Shown: positions 25,758-34,757 of the stretch, piece by piece
Layout of the letters: every line of letters starts with the position of its first letter
How positions within the stretch are numbered: the stretch's first letter is position 1
Assembly: GCF_025264645.1 (NCBI RefSeq)
Contig: NZ_CP073696.1
Span: 2,046,001-2,110,000 of the forward strand
Source of the DNA: Edaphobacter lichenicola
GTDB lineage: Bacteria > Acidobacteriota > Terriglobia > Terriglobales > Acidobacteriaceae
DNA: 64,000 nucleotides
Direction of reading: 5' to 3'
The notes under the pieces: generated by a model
What the model saw: the letters and a program-made list of their open reading frames with translations, nothing else
What the model was told of the DNA's origin: nothing
Databases searched by the model: none
Position numbers and translations under genes: made by a program

Positions 25758-27986
25758 ATGAGTAAGTCTGCACGGATGGTCCTGATTGCAGTTGGCGCCG
25801 TGGTGGCGCTCCTTCTTCTTGTGGCGGTGGCGGTACCGCTATTTCTGAACACAGACAGCTTCAAGGCAAAGATCGAAAAGACGCTGACGCAGTCGCTGGG
25901 GCGGAATGTTGCGATTGGGAAGCTTAGCCTGTCGGTGTTGTCGGGTGGGCTGGTGGCGGAGAATACTACGGTCGCCGATGACCCGGCGTTCAGCACGCAA
26001 CCGTTTATCCAGGCAGACAGCATCAAGATCAACGTGGCGTTGCTTCCACTGATATTCAGCAAACAGCTGGAGATTCATGGGTTCTCGATGGAGGCTCCGA
26101 AAATTCAGCTGCTACGTGCCGGAGACGGAACGTGGAACTACTCGAAGATCGGGTCGACCAACCAAGCGGCCAGCCAAAGTGCAGAGACCAAGTCGGCTTT
26201 TCCGAACCTGACGGTGGGTGAGGTGAATATTGAAAATGGGCGGATTTCGGTGGGAAACGGCCCAGGCGTCGCGACGACAGTGAGTCACGTATACGAGGAT
26301 GTCGATTTAAAGGTGAAGGACTTTGCTTTTACAAAGTCGTTTCCGTTTACCGCCTCGGCCAAGCTTCCGGCAGGTGGGACGGTGATTGCGAATGGCACGG
26401 CGGGGCCGTTGAATCAGCAGGACGCGTCGGCAACACCGTTCGCGGGACATTTGGATGTGAAACACCTTGACCCGTTGGCGATGGGGTTGATGGATAAGTC
26501 GGATGGAATCTCGGGGACGGTGGACAGTGTGATTCTGGATGCGTCGTGGAATGGGACGCAGTTGCATGTGAGCAAGCTGCTGGTCGATGGTCCGAAGTTG
26601 ACGCTGGTGAATAGCAATGTTCCGAAGGCGCCGAAGCCCGCGAATGCAAGTGCGGAGTGGACGACGATGCTGGAGAACCTTTCGGTGGACGACGCTGAGA
26701 TAAAGAATGGAACAGTCACGTTGATGACGGCTGGACAGAGTGGACCGGGGTCGGTGTATCAGCAGGTGAATGCGAAGGTGTCGAACGTGACACCGAAGAG
26801 CTTTTCGCCGTTCAGTGCGAGTGCAGTGCTGCCCAATGGCGGGAGTTTGAGTGCGACCGGGACCGCTGGGCCGTTCAACCAGACAAATAATGCAGGGACG
26901 CCGCTGAATGCGAACGTCACGCTGAAGCACTTTGAGCTTGGAACCGCTGGGGTCCTGCCTCCCGATGCGGGGATCAGCGGGATGACTGATCTGCAGGCGA
27001 AGATTACCTCGAACGGGCAGACGTTGAATGCAGCAGGAACGGCGACAGTTGCGGGGATCAAGCTGGCGAAGGATGGCGTGCCGTCTGCGAAGCCGGTGCA
27101 GCTGCAGTTTACTGTGGCGCAGAATGAGCAGGCGATGTCGGGCGAGGTGCAGCAGGCGGTGATTACGATTGGGAGCGCCGTGATTAATGTGACGGGGACG
27201 TATCAGGGAAGCGGAGCGTCGACGGCGATCAATATGAAGGTGGTGGGAAACGCGTTGTCAATCAATGAGCTTGAGGCTTTCCTGCCGGCGGTGGGAGTGC
27301 ATCTGCCGCAGGGCTCGCGCCTGCAGGGAGGGACGGTGACGACGTCGCTGGCGGTGACGGGAACAACAGCGAATCCAGTGATCAGCGGGCCGGTGAAGGT
27401 GAACAATACGCAGCTTGCAGGATTTGACCTGGGCTCGAAGTTGCAGGCGCTGTCGTCGTTTACAGGTGGCAGGATTGGCTCTGCGACCGGTCCGGGGACG
27501 AACATCCGCTCGCTGAGTATGAACATTCGCGAGGAGGGCGGAGGGATACGGACGGACAACATCGCGCTCGATGTCGCTGGTGTTGGGACTGCGACGGGAG
27601 CTGGTGCGGTGAGTTCAGGAGGAGGGCTGAACTACAACATGGTTTTGAAGCTGACTGGGCTGACCTCGGGTGGAGGTGGTAGTGCTCCTGCGGCGAACGC
27701 AGGTGGCAAGGCTGCGATTGCGGGGGCTTTGGCTGGCTTCATTCCGGGTGGATCTTCTGGCGGGGCTATAGGAGGGATTGCTGGCAGCGCGTTGAAGAAC
27801 GGGATACCAGTGGCGATTGGTGGGACGACGAGCAATCCTACGTTCACGCCAAATGTTGCGAGCCTTGCTACCAGTGTGGGGGCGAGTGCGGCGCAGGGTT
27901 ATTTGAATGGGAAGACAGGGCAGAAGAGTGGAAAGAATCCTACCGATCTGGGTAATGCGTTGGGCGGCCTGCTTGGAAAGCACTAA
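25758..27986 (+). CDS. AsmA family protein
   Basis: 742 aa. One N-terminal membrane helix (residues about 8-29), then FKAKIEKTLTQSLGRNVAIGKLSLSVLSGGL, the AsmA N-terminal signature, and a long periplasmic beta-rich body typical of AsmA/TamB lipid-transfer bridges. There is an internal repeat: the FTASAKLPAGGTV and FSASAVLPNGGSL segments begin related blocks near residues 195 and 353. The C-terminus is glycine-rich. Likely role in phospholipid movement to the outer membrane (family knowledge). GGGGTGA lies 5 nt before the ATG. Confidence 0.87.
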   Translation: MSKSARMVLIAVGAVVALLLLVAVAVPLFLNTDSFKAKIEKTLTQSLGRNVAIGKLSLSVLSGGLVAENTTVADDPAFSTQPFIQADSIKINVALLPLIFSKQLEIHGFSMEAPKIQLLRAGDGTWNYSKIGSTNQAASQSAETKSAFPNLTVGEVNIENGRISVGNGPGVATTVSHVYEDVDLKVKDFAFTKSFPFTASAKLPAGGTVIANGTAGPLNQQDASATPFAGHLDVKHLDPLAMGLMDKSDGISGTVDSVILDASWNGTQLHVSKLLVDGPKLTLVNSNVPKAPKPANASAEWTTMLENLSVDDAEIKNGTVTLMTAGQSGPGSVYQQVNAKVSNVTPKSFSPFSASAVLPNGGSLSATGTAGPFNQTNNAGTPLNANVTLKHFELGTAGVLPPDAGISGMTDLQAKITSNGQTLNAAGTATVAGIKLAKDGVPSAKPVQLQFTVAQNEQAMSGEVQQAVITIGSAVINVTGTYQGSGASTAINMKVVGNALSINELEAFLPAVGVHLPQGSRLQGGTVTTSLAVTGTTANPVISGPVKVNNTQLAGFDLGSKLQALSSFTGGRIGSATGPGTNIRSLSMNIREEGGGIRTDNIALDVAGVGTATGAGAVSSGGGLNYNMVLKLTGLTSGGGGSAPAANAGGKAAIAGALAGFIPGGSSGGAIGGIAGSALKNGIPVAIGGTTSNPTFTPNVASLATSVGASAAQGYLNGKTGQKSGKNPTDLGNALGGLLGKH

Positions 27987-27996
27987 CGGGTGGGGA

Positions 27997-28791
27997 CTAG
28001 AGAAAACGGGCGTGGAGGAGGTACTCGTGGTTCCCCTCCATGCCGAGTATGGGAGAGTCGATGAGGTCGATCTCTGTGCCGTGTTGCTCAACGACACACT
28101 CGAGCACGCGTTCGACGGCGGCTTGACGGGCGTCGGGATCGCGGACGATGCCGCCTTTGCCGATGTTGGCGCGACCTGCTTCGAATTGGGGTTTGACGAG
28201 GATGACGGCGGTGCCGCGCCATGGTTGATCGGGAGTGCTGAGCGCGTTGAGGACGGCAGGAAGGACAAGGGTGGCGGAGATGAAGGAGACGTCCATCGCG
28301 ATGAACGCAGGTGTGGGTGTGCCGGGGATGAGGAGTTCGCCGGGGGTGAGGAGGCGGGCGTTGGTTCGTTCGCGCAGAGTGACGCGTGGATCGTCACGGA
28401 GCTTTTGCGCGATCTGGCCGTAGCCGGTGTCGACTGCGAGGACAGTGGCGGCGGCGCTTTGCAGCATGCAGTCGGTGAAGCCACCGGTGGAGGCTCCGAT
28501 GTCGACACAGTGCAGGCCGGTGAGGTCGATGTGCCAGTGAGAGAGAGCGCGCTCCAGTTTGAGTCCACCACGACTGACGTACTTGAGATCGGAACCGAGG
28601 ATGCGAATGACGGCATCGATTGAGACGGGGGTACCTGGTTTGTCAATACGCTGTTCGTTCACTAGTACTCTGCCTGCGAGTATGAGAGCCTGCGCGCGTT
28701 CGCGCGAGGCAGCGTGGCCTTTGTCGACGAGAAGTTTGTCGATACGGTACTTTTGTGATTCGTTGCGCCGAAGTTGTATTGAATTACTCAT
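27997..28791 (-). CDS. TlyA-family rRNA 2'-O-methyltransferase (S4 + FtsJ domains)
   Basis: 264 aa from ATG 28791, which begins just before the S4 domain; the frame extends 37 codons further without family similarity. S4 RNA-binding domain at about 15-75 (YRIDKLLVDKG, GRVLVN). The methyltransferase domain has VDIGASTGGFTDCML as the SAM motif, DVSFIS, and VKPQFEAG. TlyA enzymes 2'-O-methylate cytidines in 16S/23S rRNA; some relatives are annotated as hemolysin A, which I would not claim. Its stop lies 10 nt from the convergent AsmA gene. Confidence 0.92.
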   Translation of the reverse strand: MSNSIQLRRNESQKYRIDKLLVDKGHAASRERAQALILAGRVLVNEQRIDKPGTPVSIDAVIRILGSDLKYVSRGGLKLERALSHWHIDLTGLHCVDIGASTGGFTDCMLQSAAATVLAVDTGYGQIAQKLRDDPRVTLRERTNARLLTPGELLIPGTPTPAFIAMDVSFISATLVLPAVLNALSTPDQPWRGTAVILVKPQFEAGRANIGKGGIVRDPDARQAAVERVLECVVEQHGTEIDLIDSPILGMEGNHEYLLHARFL

Positions 28792-29023
28792 AGGTGTAGG
28801 TCTAGCGTATGAATCCGGATGAAAGATATCTGAAGATTTTGTTTGTGAGAGTTCAAATTCATTTCGCGATGGGAGAGATGATGAAAATCTGCAGAGCATC
28901 AACTTTTCGAGTAGAGTAGCTCTGGTAAGTGGAGAGTAACTTATCTGAGGTTACATTTGGTTGCCTGGGTCAACCTAAATACTTAACAGTATCTGCAATC
29001 TGTAATCGTCGTAGGTGCGTTTT

Positions 29024-29590
29024 ATGTATAGAGAAACGGGACTCGTAAATTCACCACCACCCTCGGGGCAGGACGATTCAGTCCTACTCGGACTTGTGCA
29101 GAGGGGGGACGAGTACGCCATGGCGGCGCTGTTCGACCGCTATTCGAAGGTTGTGTACTCAGTTGCCCTACGGGTCCTCAGAGACCCAGCCTCGGCGGAA
29201 GACGTGCTCCAGGAAATCTTCATGCAGATCTGGCGTAATCCTGATGGGTTTGTAGCAACTCGCGGTAGTCTTGGCGGCTGGCTCGCAGTGGTATCGAGAA
29301 ATCGATCGATCGATGCGCTTCGTAGAAAGCGTCCGATGGAGTCAGTGGAAGAGATGGCCCTGGCCTCCAACTACAACCTTGCAAACGAAGCAGAACGCAA
29401 TAGCTTGATGGAGAGAGCACGGGCAGTAATTCTTATGCTTCCAGTGGAGCAGCGCAAGACGCTGGAGATGGCGTTTTTTGATGGGTTGACCCACTCCGAG
29501 ATCGCGGAGATGACGGGCGATCCACTCGGTACAGTCAAGACAAGAATCCGCAGCGCTCTGACCTCGCTGAGAAAGGCGTTCCCAGCATGA
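29024..29590 (+). CDS. ECF RNA polymerase sigma factor (SigK-like)
   Basis: 188 aa from ATG 29024, which has TAGG 8 nt upstream; a GTG at 29015 would add three residues. Region 2 spans about 30-100 (LFDRYSKVVYSVALRVL, DVLQEIFMQIW), and region 4 about 130-185 (LPVEQRKTLEMAFFDGLTHSEIAEM, TVKTRIRSAL). It overlaps the anti-sigma gene by ATGA (29587-29590). The pair is of the SigK/RskA kind, which in other bacteria responds to envelope or redox stress. Confidence 0.94.
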   Translation: MYRETGLVNSPPPSGQDDSVLLGLVQRGDEYAMAALFDRYSKVVYSVALRVLRDPASAEDVLQEIFMQIWRNPDGFVATRGSLGGWLAVVSRNRSIDALRRKRPMESVEEMALASNYNLANEAERNSLMERARAVILMLPVEQRKTLEMAFFDGLTHSEIAEMTGDPLGTVKTRIRSALTSLRKAFPA

Positions 29591-30450
29591 GCGAGCCACG
29601 GCGTATTACTTCAGAAGATTTAGCGTTGTTTGCCATGCAGCTTCTCTCAAAGGATGAGGCAGCCGAAGTCGCGGCATACATTGAGCGTTCGCCAGAGGCG
29701 CGGCGTGAGTTGGCTGAGATTCAAGGGGATCTCGCGTTCTATGCGCATACGGTCGATATGCATACGCCGCCTACGCAGGCGCGCGAACGGCTCATGCAGC
29801 AGGTTGGACGAGAGAAGAAGGCAATTCCGATCGACCGGCAACCAGTTGCGGAGGCTACGACAAGCCCGGGCCGCGATGACGGTCGCAGTTATCTGTCTAA
29901 GGATGCTCAGGACGAGCAGCCGAAGCGCGGTGTCGCAGGCAAGGTGTTGCCATGGATCGGCTGGGCTGCGGCGGCGGGGCTAGCTGTCTCGACAGGAGAT
30001 CTGTATCGCGAGCGGGAGGCGCTGCGCAGCGCCGTTACACAACAGGCAGGACAGATCGATCACTTGACGGCAGATGCAGCGGCAGCGCGGCAGGTGCTGG
30101 ATACGATGACCGACACCACCGCGATGCGAGTGACGTTGACGACGAAGGGCGCGCCGGCTCTTCCGCAGGGCAAGGCTACCTACGTTGCGAACAAAGGGTC
30201 GTTGATCTTCTTGGCGAGCAATCTGGCACCGCTGCAGCCCGCCAAGACATATGAACTGTGGCTCATTCCCGCTGCGGCTGGACAGAATCCGATTCCTGCA
30301 GGAACCTTCCATCCGGATGAACATGGAAACGCAAACGTCATTCTGCCGCAGTTGCCGAAGGGAGTCGAAGCGAAGGCGTTTGGCGTGACGATCGAGGATG
30401 AAGGCGGATCCGCGACTCCGACTCTACCGATTATCCTTGTCGGTGCGTAA
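29587..30450 (+). CDS. RskA-type anti-sigma factor
   Basis: 287 aa. Cytoplasmic N-terminal anti-sigma domain (about 1-75; LALFAMQLLSKDEAAEVAAYIE), with no HxxxCxxC zinc motif. A single membrane segment lies at about 121-135 (VLPWIGWAAAAGLAV), followed by a short coiled stretch and the C-terminal RskA domain (about 185-287), with the typical YELWLIPAAAG and FGVTIEDEGGS segments. It holds the preceding ECF sigma factor at the membrane. Coupled by ATGA overlap and followed by a strong terminator. Confidence 0.92.
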   Translation: MSEPRRITSEDLALFAMQLLSKDEAAEVAAYIERSPEARRELAEIQGDLAFYAHTVDMHTPPTQARERLMQQVGREKKAIPIDRQPVAEATTSPGRDDGRSYLSKDAQDEQPKRGVAGKVLPWIGWAAAAGLAVSTGDLYREREALRSAVTQQAGQIDHLTADAAAARQVLDTMTDTTAMRVTLTTKGAPALPQGKATYVANKGSLIFLASNLAPLQPAKTYELWLIPAAAGQNPIPAGTFHPDEHGNANVILPQLPKGVEAKAFGVTIEDEGGSATPTLPIILVGA

Positions 30451-30490
30451 AATCTGCACTTGTCGACCTTCGCAATGAAGACAACGATGA

Positions 30491-30519
30491 AAGGCCCTCC
30501 TTCATGGAGGGCCTTTTTA
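30491..30519 (+). terminator. Rho-independent terminator of the sigma/anti-sigma operon
   Basis: AAGGCCCTCC-TTCAT-GGAGGGCCTT, 10-bp perfect arms, then TTTATTT; 40 nt after the anti-sigma stop. It may also stop the convergent lipoprotein gene. Confidence 0.9.
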
Positions 30520-30543
30520 TTTCGTCTGCTATTCAACGATTCT

Positions 30544-32028
30544 TTAGGGTGCGGTGACACGTACCGAAACTCCGTTGCCTTGCAGCGGAACAGTCGTGTC
30601 GATGGCGTCTATATCGGTACGGATGACGGTCATGAAGTTCGACTCGGGCGAGGTGACGTAGACCTTGCCGGTAGGGGTTCCGCTGCTGGCGGCGATGTAG
30701 GTCGGATGCCCGTTGATGTTCGGGGTGATGCCGACGATCGTGCTTTGCGGAATCGGGATGGTTGCGGTGACTGTATTTGTAGCGAGATTGATTACGGATA
30801 CAGTGCAGTTGCCGAGAGGAAGAGCTGCCGTTGGAGCGGCGCAGGGGAGACTGCGATTGCCGCTATTGACGACGTAGGCACGGCTGTTGGTGGTGTCCTG
30901 GAGAACGGCGATCATGACCGGATTGATGCCGACCGGTACGTTCGCGAGGACTGTTCCAAAACCGGCGGCGTCGACAGGACTGTTGAGGTCACAGTTGGGA
31001 TTGTTGGGCTGGGCGGTCGCCGAACAGAGCGGAACACTGATGATGCTTACGGAACCAGGAGTGACGCCGTCTCCTGCGTTGGCGACGACGATCTCGTTGC
31101 GGACCGGGGCCGCGTCAGCCCATAGGGGATTGGCGCCGACGACGATGGGATTGGTCGCTCCCGTGGGAACGTTGTCGAGGAGGTTGGTCTGGGCGTTGAT
31201 GACAGTGACTGTGCCGTCGGTCTGGTTGAGGATGAAGGCTCGCTTCGCGGCGCTGGAGGCATCGCCGGTCATGATGCCGTAGACAGGACCGCGGCCGACG
31301 GGAATTGCAACCGGATCGACGGTGTTGCTGGCTGTCTCGATGGTGTTGACCTGGCCGGGCCCGCCCGTGTTGCTTTGGCTGATGGCGAAGACGCGCGGGG
31401 CGCCGACAACGCCGACGGTATAGATGGGGCTGAAGGCCGGATCGACGACAAGCTGCTGCTGCAGGTTCAAGGGTGAGCCAGCGAACTGGAAGATCGCGTT
31501 CGGGCCGTTGGTGATGCCGGGGCAGGGGCCGGGATTGGTGGCAGAGTTTGTGACGTAGGTTGAAGTGCCCTCGGGGAAGATGGCGAGCGGGCAGGCGTTG
31601 GGTGGGAGCGTGCTCTGGAGAACCTGGCTGGTGAGCAACGTGGTGTCGATGTCGAAGGTGCTAAAGGTCCGGTCGCTGTTGAGCGTGAATCCTGTCGTGG
31701 CAGTGGAGGTGGTGCCAGCGCTAGTGCTGGTGACGGTGGTGTTGTTCAAGATGAGATAGTAGGGGTTCACGCCGACGTTGGCCGTGATAAGGATGGTATC
31801 CCCTGAGAAGTCCACAAAGGTCAGCAGGCCTGCGGTGGGGTTTGTGGGTGTCCCAGTGCTGGAGATCGCGACGGCAAACTTCTGCGGTTGCGCCGCAGGA
31901 CCGACAGGGCTGATGGCGGTGATAACGGGGCGGTAGTTGTTGCCGCAGCCTGCGATCGATGCGATGACAGCGGCTGCCAAAGCGAACTGGAAGGTGTGAC
32001 GGGATGCGGTCCGGATGGTCTGGGCCAT
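30544..32028 (-). CDS. YncE-like beta-propeller lipoprotein
   Basis: 494 aa from ATG 32028; an upstream ATG exists at 32205, but only the later one gives a clean signal peptide ending IASIAGC (lipobox Cys near 26). The body is Thr/Val/Asn-rich with repeated blade-like units (VFAISQSNTGGPGQVNTIE, TDGTVTVINAQTN, NCTVSVINLATNTVTATIPI), as in YncE/40-residue YVTN beta-propellers. Cell-surface or periplasmic; the ligand is unknown. Low lysine and high Asn/Thr are typical of extracellular proteins in this group. Confidence 0.8.
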   Translation of the reverse strand: MAQTIRTASRHTFQFALAAAVIASIAGCGNNYRPVITAISPVGPAAQPQKFAVAISSTGTPTNPTAGLLTFVDFSGDTILITANVGVNPYYLILNNTTVTSTSAGTTSTATTGFTLNSDRTFSTFDIDTTLLTSQVLQSTLPPNACPLAIFPEGTSTYVTNSATNPGPCPGITNGPNAIFQFAGSPLNLQQQLVVDPAFSPIYTVGVVGAPRVFAISQSNTGGPGQVNTIETASNTVDPVAIPVGRGPVYGIMTGDASSAAKRAFILNQTDGTVTVINAQTNLLDNVPTGATNPIVVGANPLWADAAPVRNEIVVANAGDGVTPGSVSIISVPLCSATAQPNNPNCDLNSPVDAAGFGTVLANVPVGINPVMIAVLQDTTNSRAYVVNSGNRSLPCAAPTAALPLGNCTVSVINLATNTVTATIPIPQSTIVGITPNINGHPTYIAASSGTPTGKVYVTSPESNFMTVIRTDIDAIDTTVPLQGNGVSVRVTAP

Positions 32029-32187
32029 GGTCCGAACTACCGACCGAACGGGGCGCCGGGATGGCCGCGACTGGGTACTTGCTTCTGCTTCGACTCTTGC
32101 TAAGTGCAAAACTGCTCCCGCGTTGGTGCTGGTGTTGGCTATGCTCAAGGTTTGATTGTAAATCACGGAAAGGCACGAGGCTGGCGG

Positions 32188-33147
32188 ATGGACAAGGAAA
32201 TGCAAGTGGGCGAGCGCGATACGGGCTGGAGGAAGGCTATTCCGGAGGCGCGGGACCGGTTGCAGTCGAAGTGGCTGGTGGGTGTGGTGGGTACTGTCTT
32301 AGCTTTGCAGACCATCTCCGTTCATCCGCAGATTTACTTCCTGTGGGCTACGGATAGAACTGCCGGGTTGATTCTTATTGCGAAGATGGTCGGGATCAGT
32401 GTTGCTTTTGCATGTCTTGTGTTGGCTTTGCGTGCTGCCACGCTGGGGGGTGCATTGGCTGGCGGAATGATCTGCATGATTCTTCTGAACGGAACCGTTT
32501 CTCCGCGCGAAACGATAGTGCGGTCCGGGCTTACGCCTTTAATTGTTCTGTTCGTGCTTACTTTTCTTGCTACGCGAGCGGGTCGACGGGAAAAGACTCG
32601 GAAAGGACTCGCTGAAAATCGCAGGGGGCGAAGTGCGGCGCAGGTGATTGCAAATCTTGCGGCTGCGGCGTTGAGCGTCTCGTGGCTTACTTTGAATCTT
32701 CTGACGGGGTTCGAGCTCCCTACTGAGTCCTACTACCTGGCCTGGGTGCATCCGGTGATGATGATCATGTGTCTCGCGGCTCTGACGGAGGCAACGGCGG
32801 ATACGGTTTCTTCGGAGATTGGACAGGCGTTTGGTGGGGCTCCGATGATGCTTGTGGGGTTGCGACGGGTCGATATCGGAACAGATGGGGCCGTGACTTT
32901 GTTGGGATCTGGTGCGGGAGTTGTTGCTGGGGTGTTAGTGGCTGCGGTGGGCGCCTGGGCGCTTCGACTGGGCATTTTAGAGGGAGCGATTGCTGGATTT
33001 GCCGGAGTTTGTGGATTATTTTTCGACAGCCTGCTGGGAGCTACGGTGGAACGGCGAGGTTGGCTGGGAAATGATCTGGTGAACTTCGCTTCGACCGTGT
33101 TTGCTGCGATGTTGGCTGCGGCTGTCTATCGGCTCTTCATGCACTAA
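32188..33147 (+). CDS. DUF92 family membrane protein (VTE6-like)
   Basis: 319 aa from ATG 32188, with GAGG 7 nt upstream. About seven hydrophobic segments. ATADTVSSEIGQAFGG, RRVDIGTDGAVTLLG and FFDSLLGATVERRG are the conserved DUF92 motifs. Plant VTE6 of this family is a phytyl-phosphate kinase, so an isoprenoid-phosphate kinase role is conceivable, but it is unproven for bacteria. Its TAA overlaps the TAG of the convergent YdcF-like gene. Confidence 0.87.
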   Translation: MDKEMQVGERDTGWRKAIPEARDRLQSKWLVGVVGTVLALQTISVHPQIYFLWATDRTAGLILIAKMVGISVAFACLVLALRAATLGGALAGGMICMILLNGTVSPRETIVRSGLTPLIVLFVLTFLATRAGRREKTRKGLAENRRGRSAAQVIANLAAAALSVSWLTLNLLTGFELPTESYYLAWVHPVMMIMCLAALTEATADTVSSEIGQAFGGAPMMLVGLRRVDIGTDGAVTLLGSGAGVVAGVLVAAVGAWALRLGILEGAIAGFAGVCGLFFDSLLGATVERRGWLGNDLVNFASTVFAAMLAAAVYRLFMH

Positions 33148-33818
33148 ACGTCGGGCTTGCCTTCGAGCCAACTGTGCAGCCAGCTGACGTTGAGATTGAG
33201 GCGGAGGGCGGTGTAGCTGACGATCTCATGGAAGTAGCGCATGGTGAGGTCGTAGTTGCTGATGTGGCCTACGATCGGGCGCGGTGAGGTGTAGACGTCG
33301 AGGCCGGCGTCTTCGCAGAGCTGGCGGATGCGGAAGAGATGCGTGCCGTCGGAGACGACGACGATGTGGTGAAGGTTGTTCTCGCGGGCGATGGCGGCGA
33401 GTCGGTGGACCTGCTGTTCGGTATCGATGGAGCGGGTTTCGGCGATGATGTTGCCGAAGGGAATGCCGTTGGCGAGGAGGTAGTCGCGGCCGACGCCGCC
33501 TTCGGTGTTGCCGGAGTCTTTGTCGCTGCCGCCGCCGAGTGTGATGACAAGTGGGGCGATCTGTTTGCGATAGAGCTCGACGGCGTGGTCGAGGCGGGCG
33601 TGAAGGACGGGGGATGGATGGCCGGAGTACTCGGCTGCACCGAAGACGGCGATGGCGTCGGCAGGTTGGGCGTTGTCCTGGGTCGCCAGGGAGTCGATCT
33701 GGTTGTAAACCCAGATGCACCATCCGGTCGCGATGAGAAGCAGCAGCGCGAGCACGCGACGAAAGACGAGAGCGCGGGTGGTGACGGGCGAGCGCAGATT
33801 GGATGGAGGGACGATCAT
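33144..33818 (-). CDS. YdcF/SanA family protein (DUF218)
   Basis: 224 aa from ATG 33818. One N-terminal membrane helix (about 18-37), then a DUF218 domain: ADAIAVFGAAEYSGHPSPVLHARL, LVITLGGGSDKDSGNTEG, SIDTEQQVHRLA and VVSDGTHLFRI. Related proteins (SanA, ElyC, YdcF) act on envelope polymer precursors or bind S-adenosylmethionine; the role here is unknown. It overlaps the convergent DUF92 gene in the stop codons (CTAA). Confidence 0.88.
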   Translation of the reverse strand: MIVPPSNLRSPVTTRALVFRRVLALLLLIATGWCIWVYNQIDSLATQDNAQPADAIAVFGAAEYSGHPSPVLHARLDHAVELYRKQIAPLVITLGGGSDKDSGNTEGGVGRDYLLANGIPFGNIIAETRSIDTEQQVHRLAAIARENNLHHIVVVSDGTHLFRIRQLCEDAGLDVYTSPRPIVGHISNYDLTMRYFHEIVSYTALRLNLNVSWLHSWLEGKPDV

Positions 33819-33968
33819 TCTTATAAGGACATCGTTGTCGAAAACGAGCGAGAGTTGGCCCAAGGCTTCAGGACACGTGAGACAAGACTTCAACTTTTAT
33901 ATCGAGCAAGTCTACAGGTTAAGACCTGAGATGGCCGCTGCAAAAAGCAATAGTGCGGATGGGTCGGT

Positions 33969-34691
33969 TCAGTGCTGAAGCGCCAGAGCGATCTCGTGGG
34001 TGGGGATGGCTCCTTCGCGGAGGATCATCCAGGAGTTGCCGCCGCCGGATAGATCGACGATGGTGGTCGCGGTGGTGCGAGCGGTGGGACCGCCGTCGAC
34101 GATGAGGGGAAGCTTATCGCCGAGTTGTTCGCGAACGCCCAGGGGCGTGGTGCACTCAGGATGGCCAGCCAGGTTGGCGGAGGTGGCGGTGATGGGAAGG
34201 CCGAGGCGGCTAACGACGGCTCGCGGGATGGCGGCTTCGGGGACGCGGAGGGCGAGGTTGCCAGTGTTGGCGGTGACACGAAGCGGGAGTTTGGAGCCGG
34301 CTTTGACGACGATGGTGAGTGGGCCAGGCCAGAACTTTTCGGCGAGGCGGTCGAAGGCGGAGTCGAGCTGACGGGCTATCTCGTAGGCCTGGGCGACCTC
34401 GGCGATGAGAAGCGAGAGTGGTTTGTGCCGGGCGCGAGCTTTGAGGTCGTAGATACGATCGACGGCCTGGAGGTTGACCGGGTCGACGGCGAGGCCGTAA
34501 AAGGTGTCGGTGGGAAGGGCGACGACGTTGCCGCTGTTGAGGCTGGCGACGACGTATTCGATGAGCGCTGGTTCTGGTTCGTCGGGATGAATGCGGAGAG
34601 TTTCGGCCGTCAAATCTGGCTCCTGTGACGTTAGCCGGTCCGCTTGGGGCCGGTGTTGCAAAAGTAGTGCTGCAGTCTCGCACCTTAGCAT
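33969..34691 (-). CDS. L-threonylcarbamoyladenylate synthase (Sua5/YciO/YrdC)
   Basis: 240 aa from ATG 34691, with an AGAGGCGG site; the frame is open 62 codons upstream but runs into the divergent gene. It makes the TC-AMP intermediate for tRNA t6A37. The YrdC domain starts GNVVALPTDTFYGLAVDP, with RIYDLKARARHKPLSLLI (substrate-binding KxR), LTIVVKAGSKLP, ALRVPE and ITATSANLAG. Length fits the YrdC-only form without the Sua5 C-terminal domain. Divergent from the TrmH gene. Confidence 0.94.
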   Translation of the reverse strand: MLRCETAALLLQHRPQADRLTSQEPDLTAETLRIHPDEPEPALIEYVVASLNSGNVVALPTDTFYGLAVDPVNLQAVDRIYDLKARARHKPLSLLIAEVAQAYEIARQLDSAFDRLAEKFWPGPLTIVVKAGSKLPLRVTANTGNLALRVPEAAIPRAVVSRLGLPITATSANLAGHPECTTPLGVREQLGDKLPLIVDGGPTARTTATTIVDLSGGGNSWMILREGAIPTHEIALALQH

Positions 34692-34743
34692 ACCGCCTCT
34701 GTGGACTGAATAACAGCGGAGCGAGGCGCAGAGGGGGACGGCG

Positions 34744-34749
34744 TAAGAT
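34744..34749 (+). promoter_or_regulatory. Candidate -10 element of the TrmH gene (near-leaderless)
   Basis: TAAGAT ends 8 nt before the ATG at 34758, with no ribosome site between. Weak on its own; listed because the same spacing recurs in this window. Confidence 0.25.
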
Positions 34750-34757
34750 TTGTTGAG

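Noticed and set aside
27907..28623. 238-codon plus frame opposite the tlyA-like gene
   Set aside because: Antisense shadow; Asp/Gly/Val-rich without a recognisable fold.
29015..29023. GTG start of the ECF sigma gene
   Set aside because: ATG nine nt downstream has a better-placed TAGG site; GTG remains possible.
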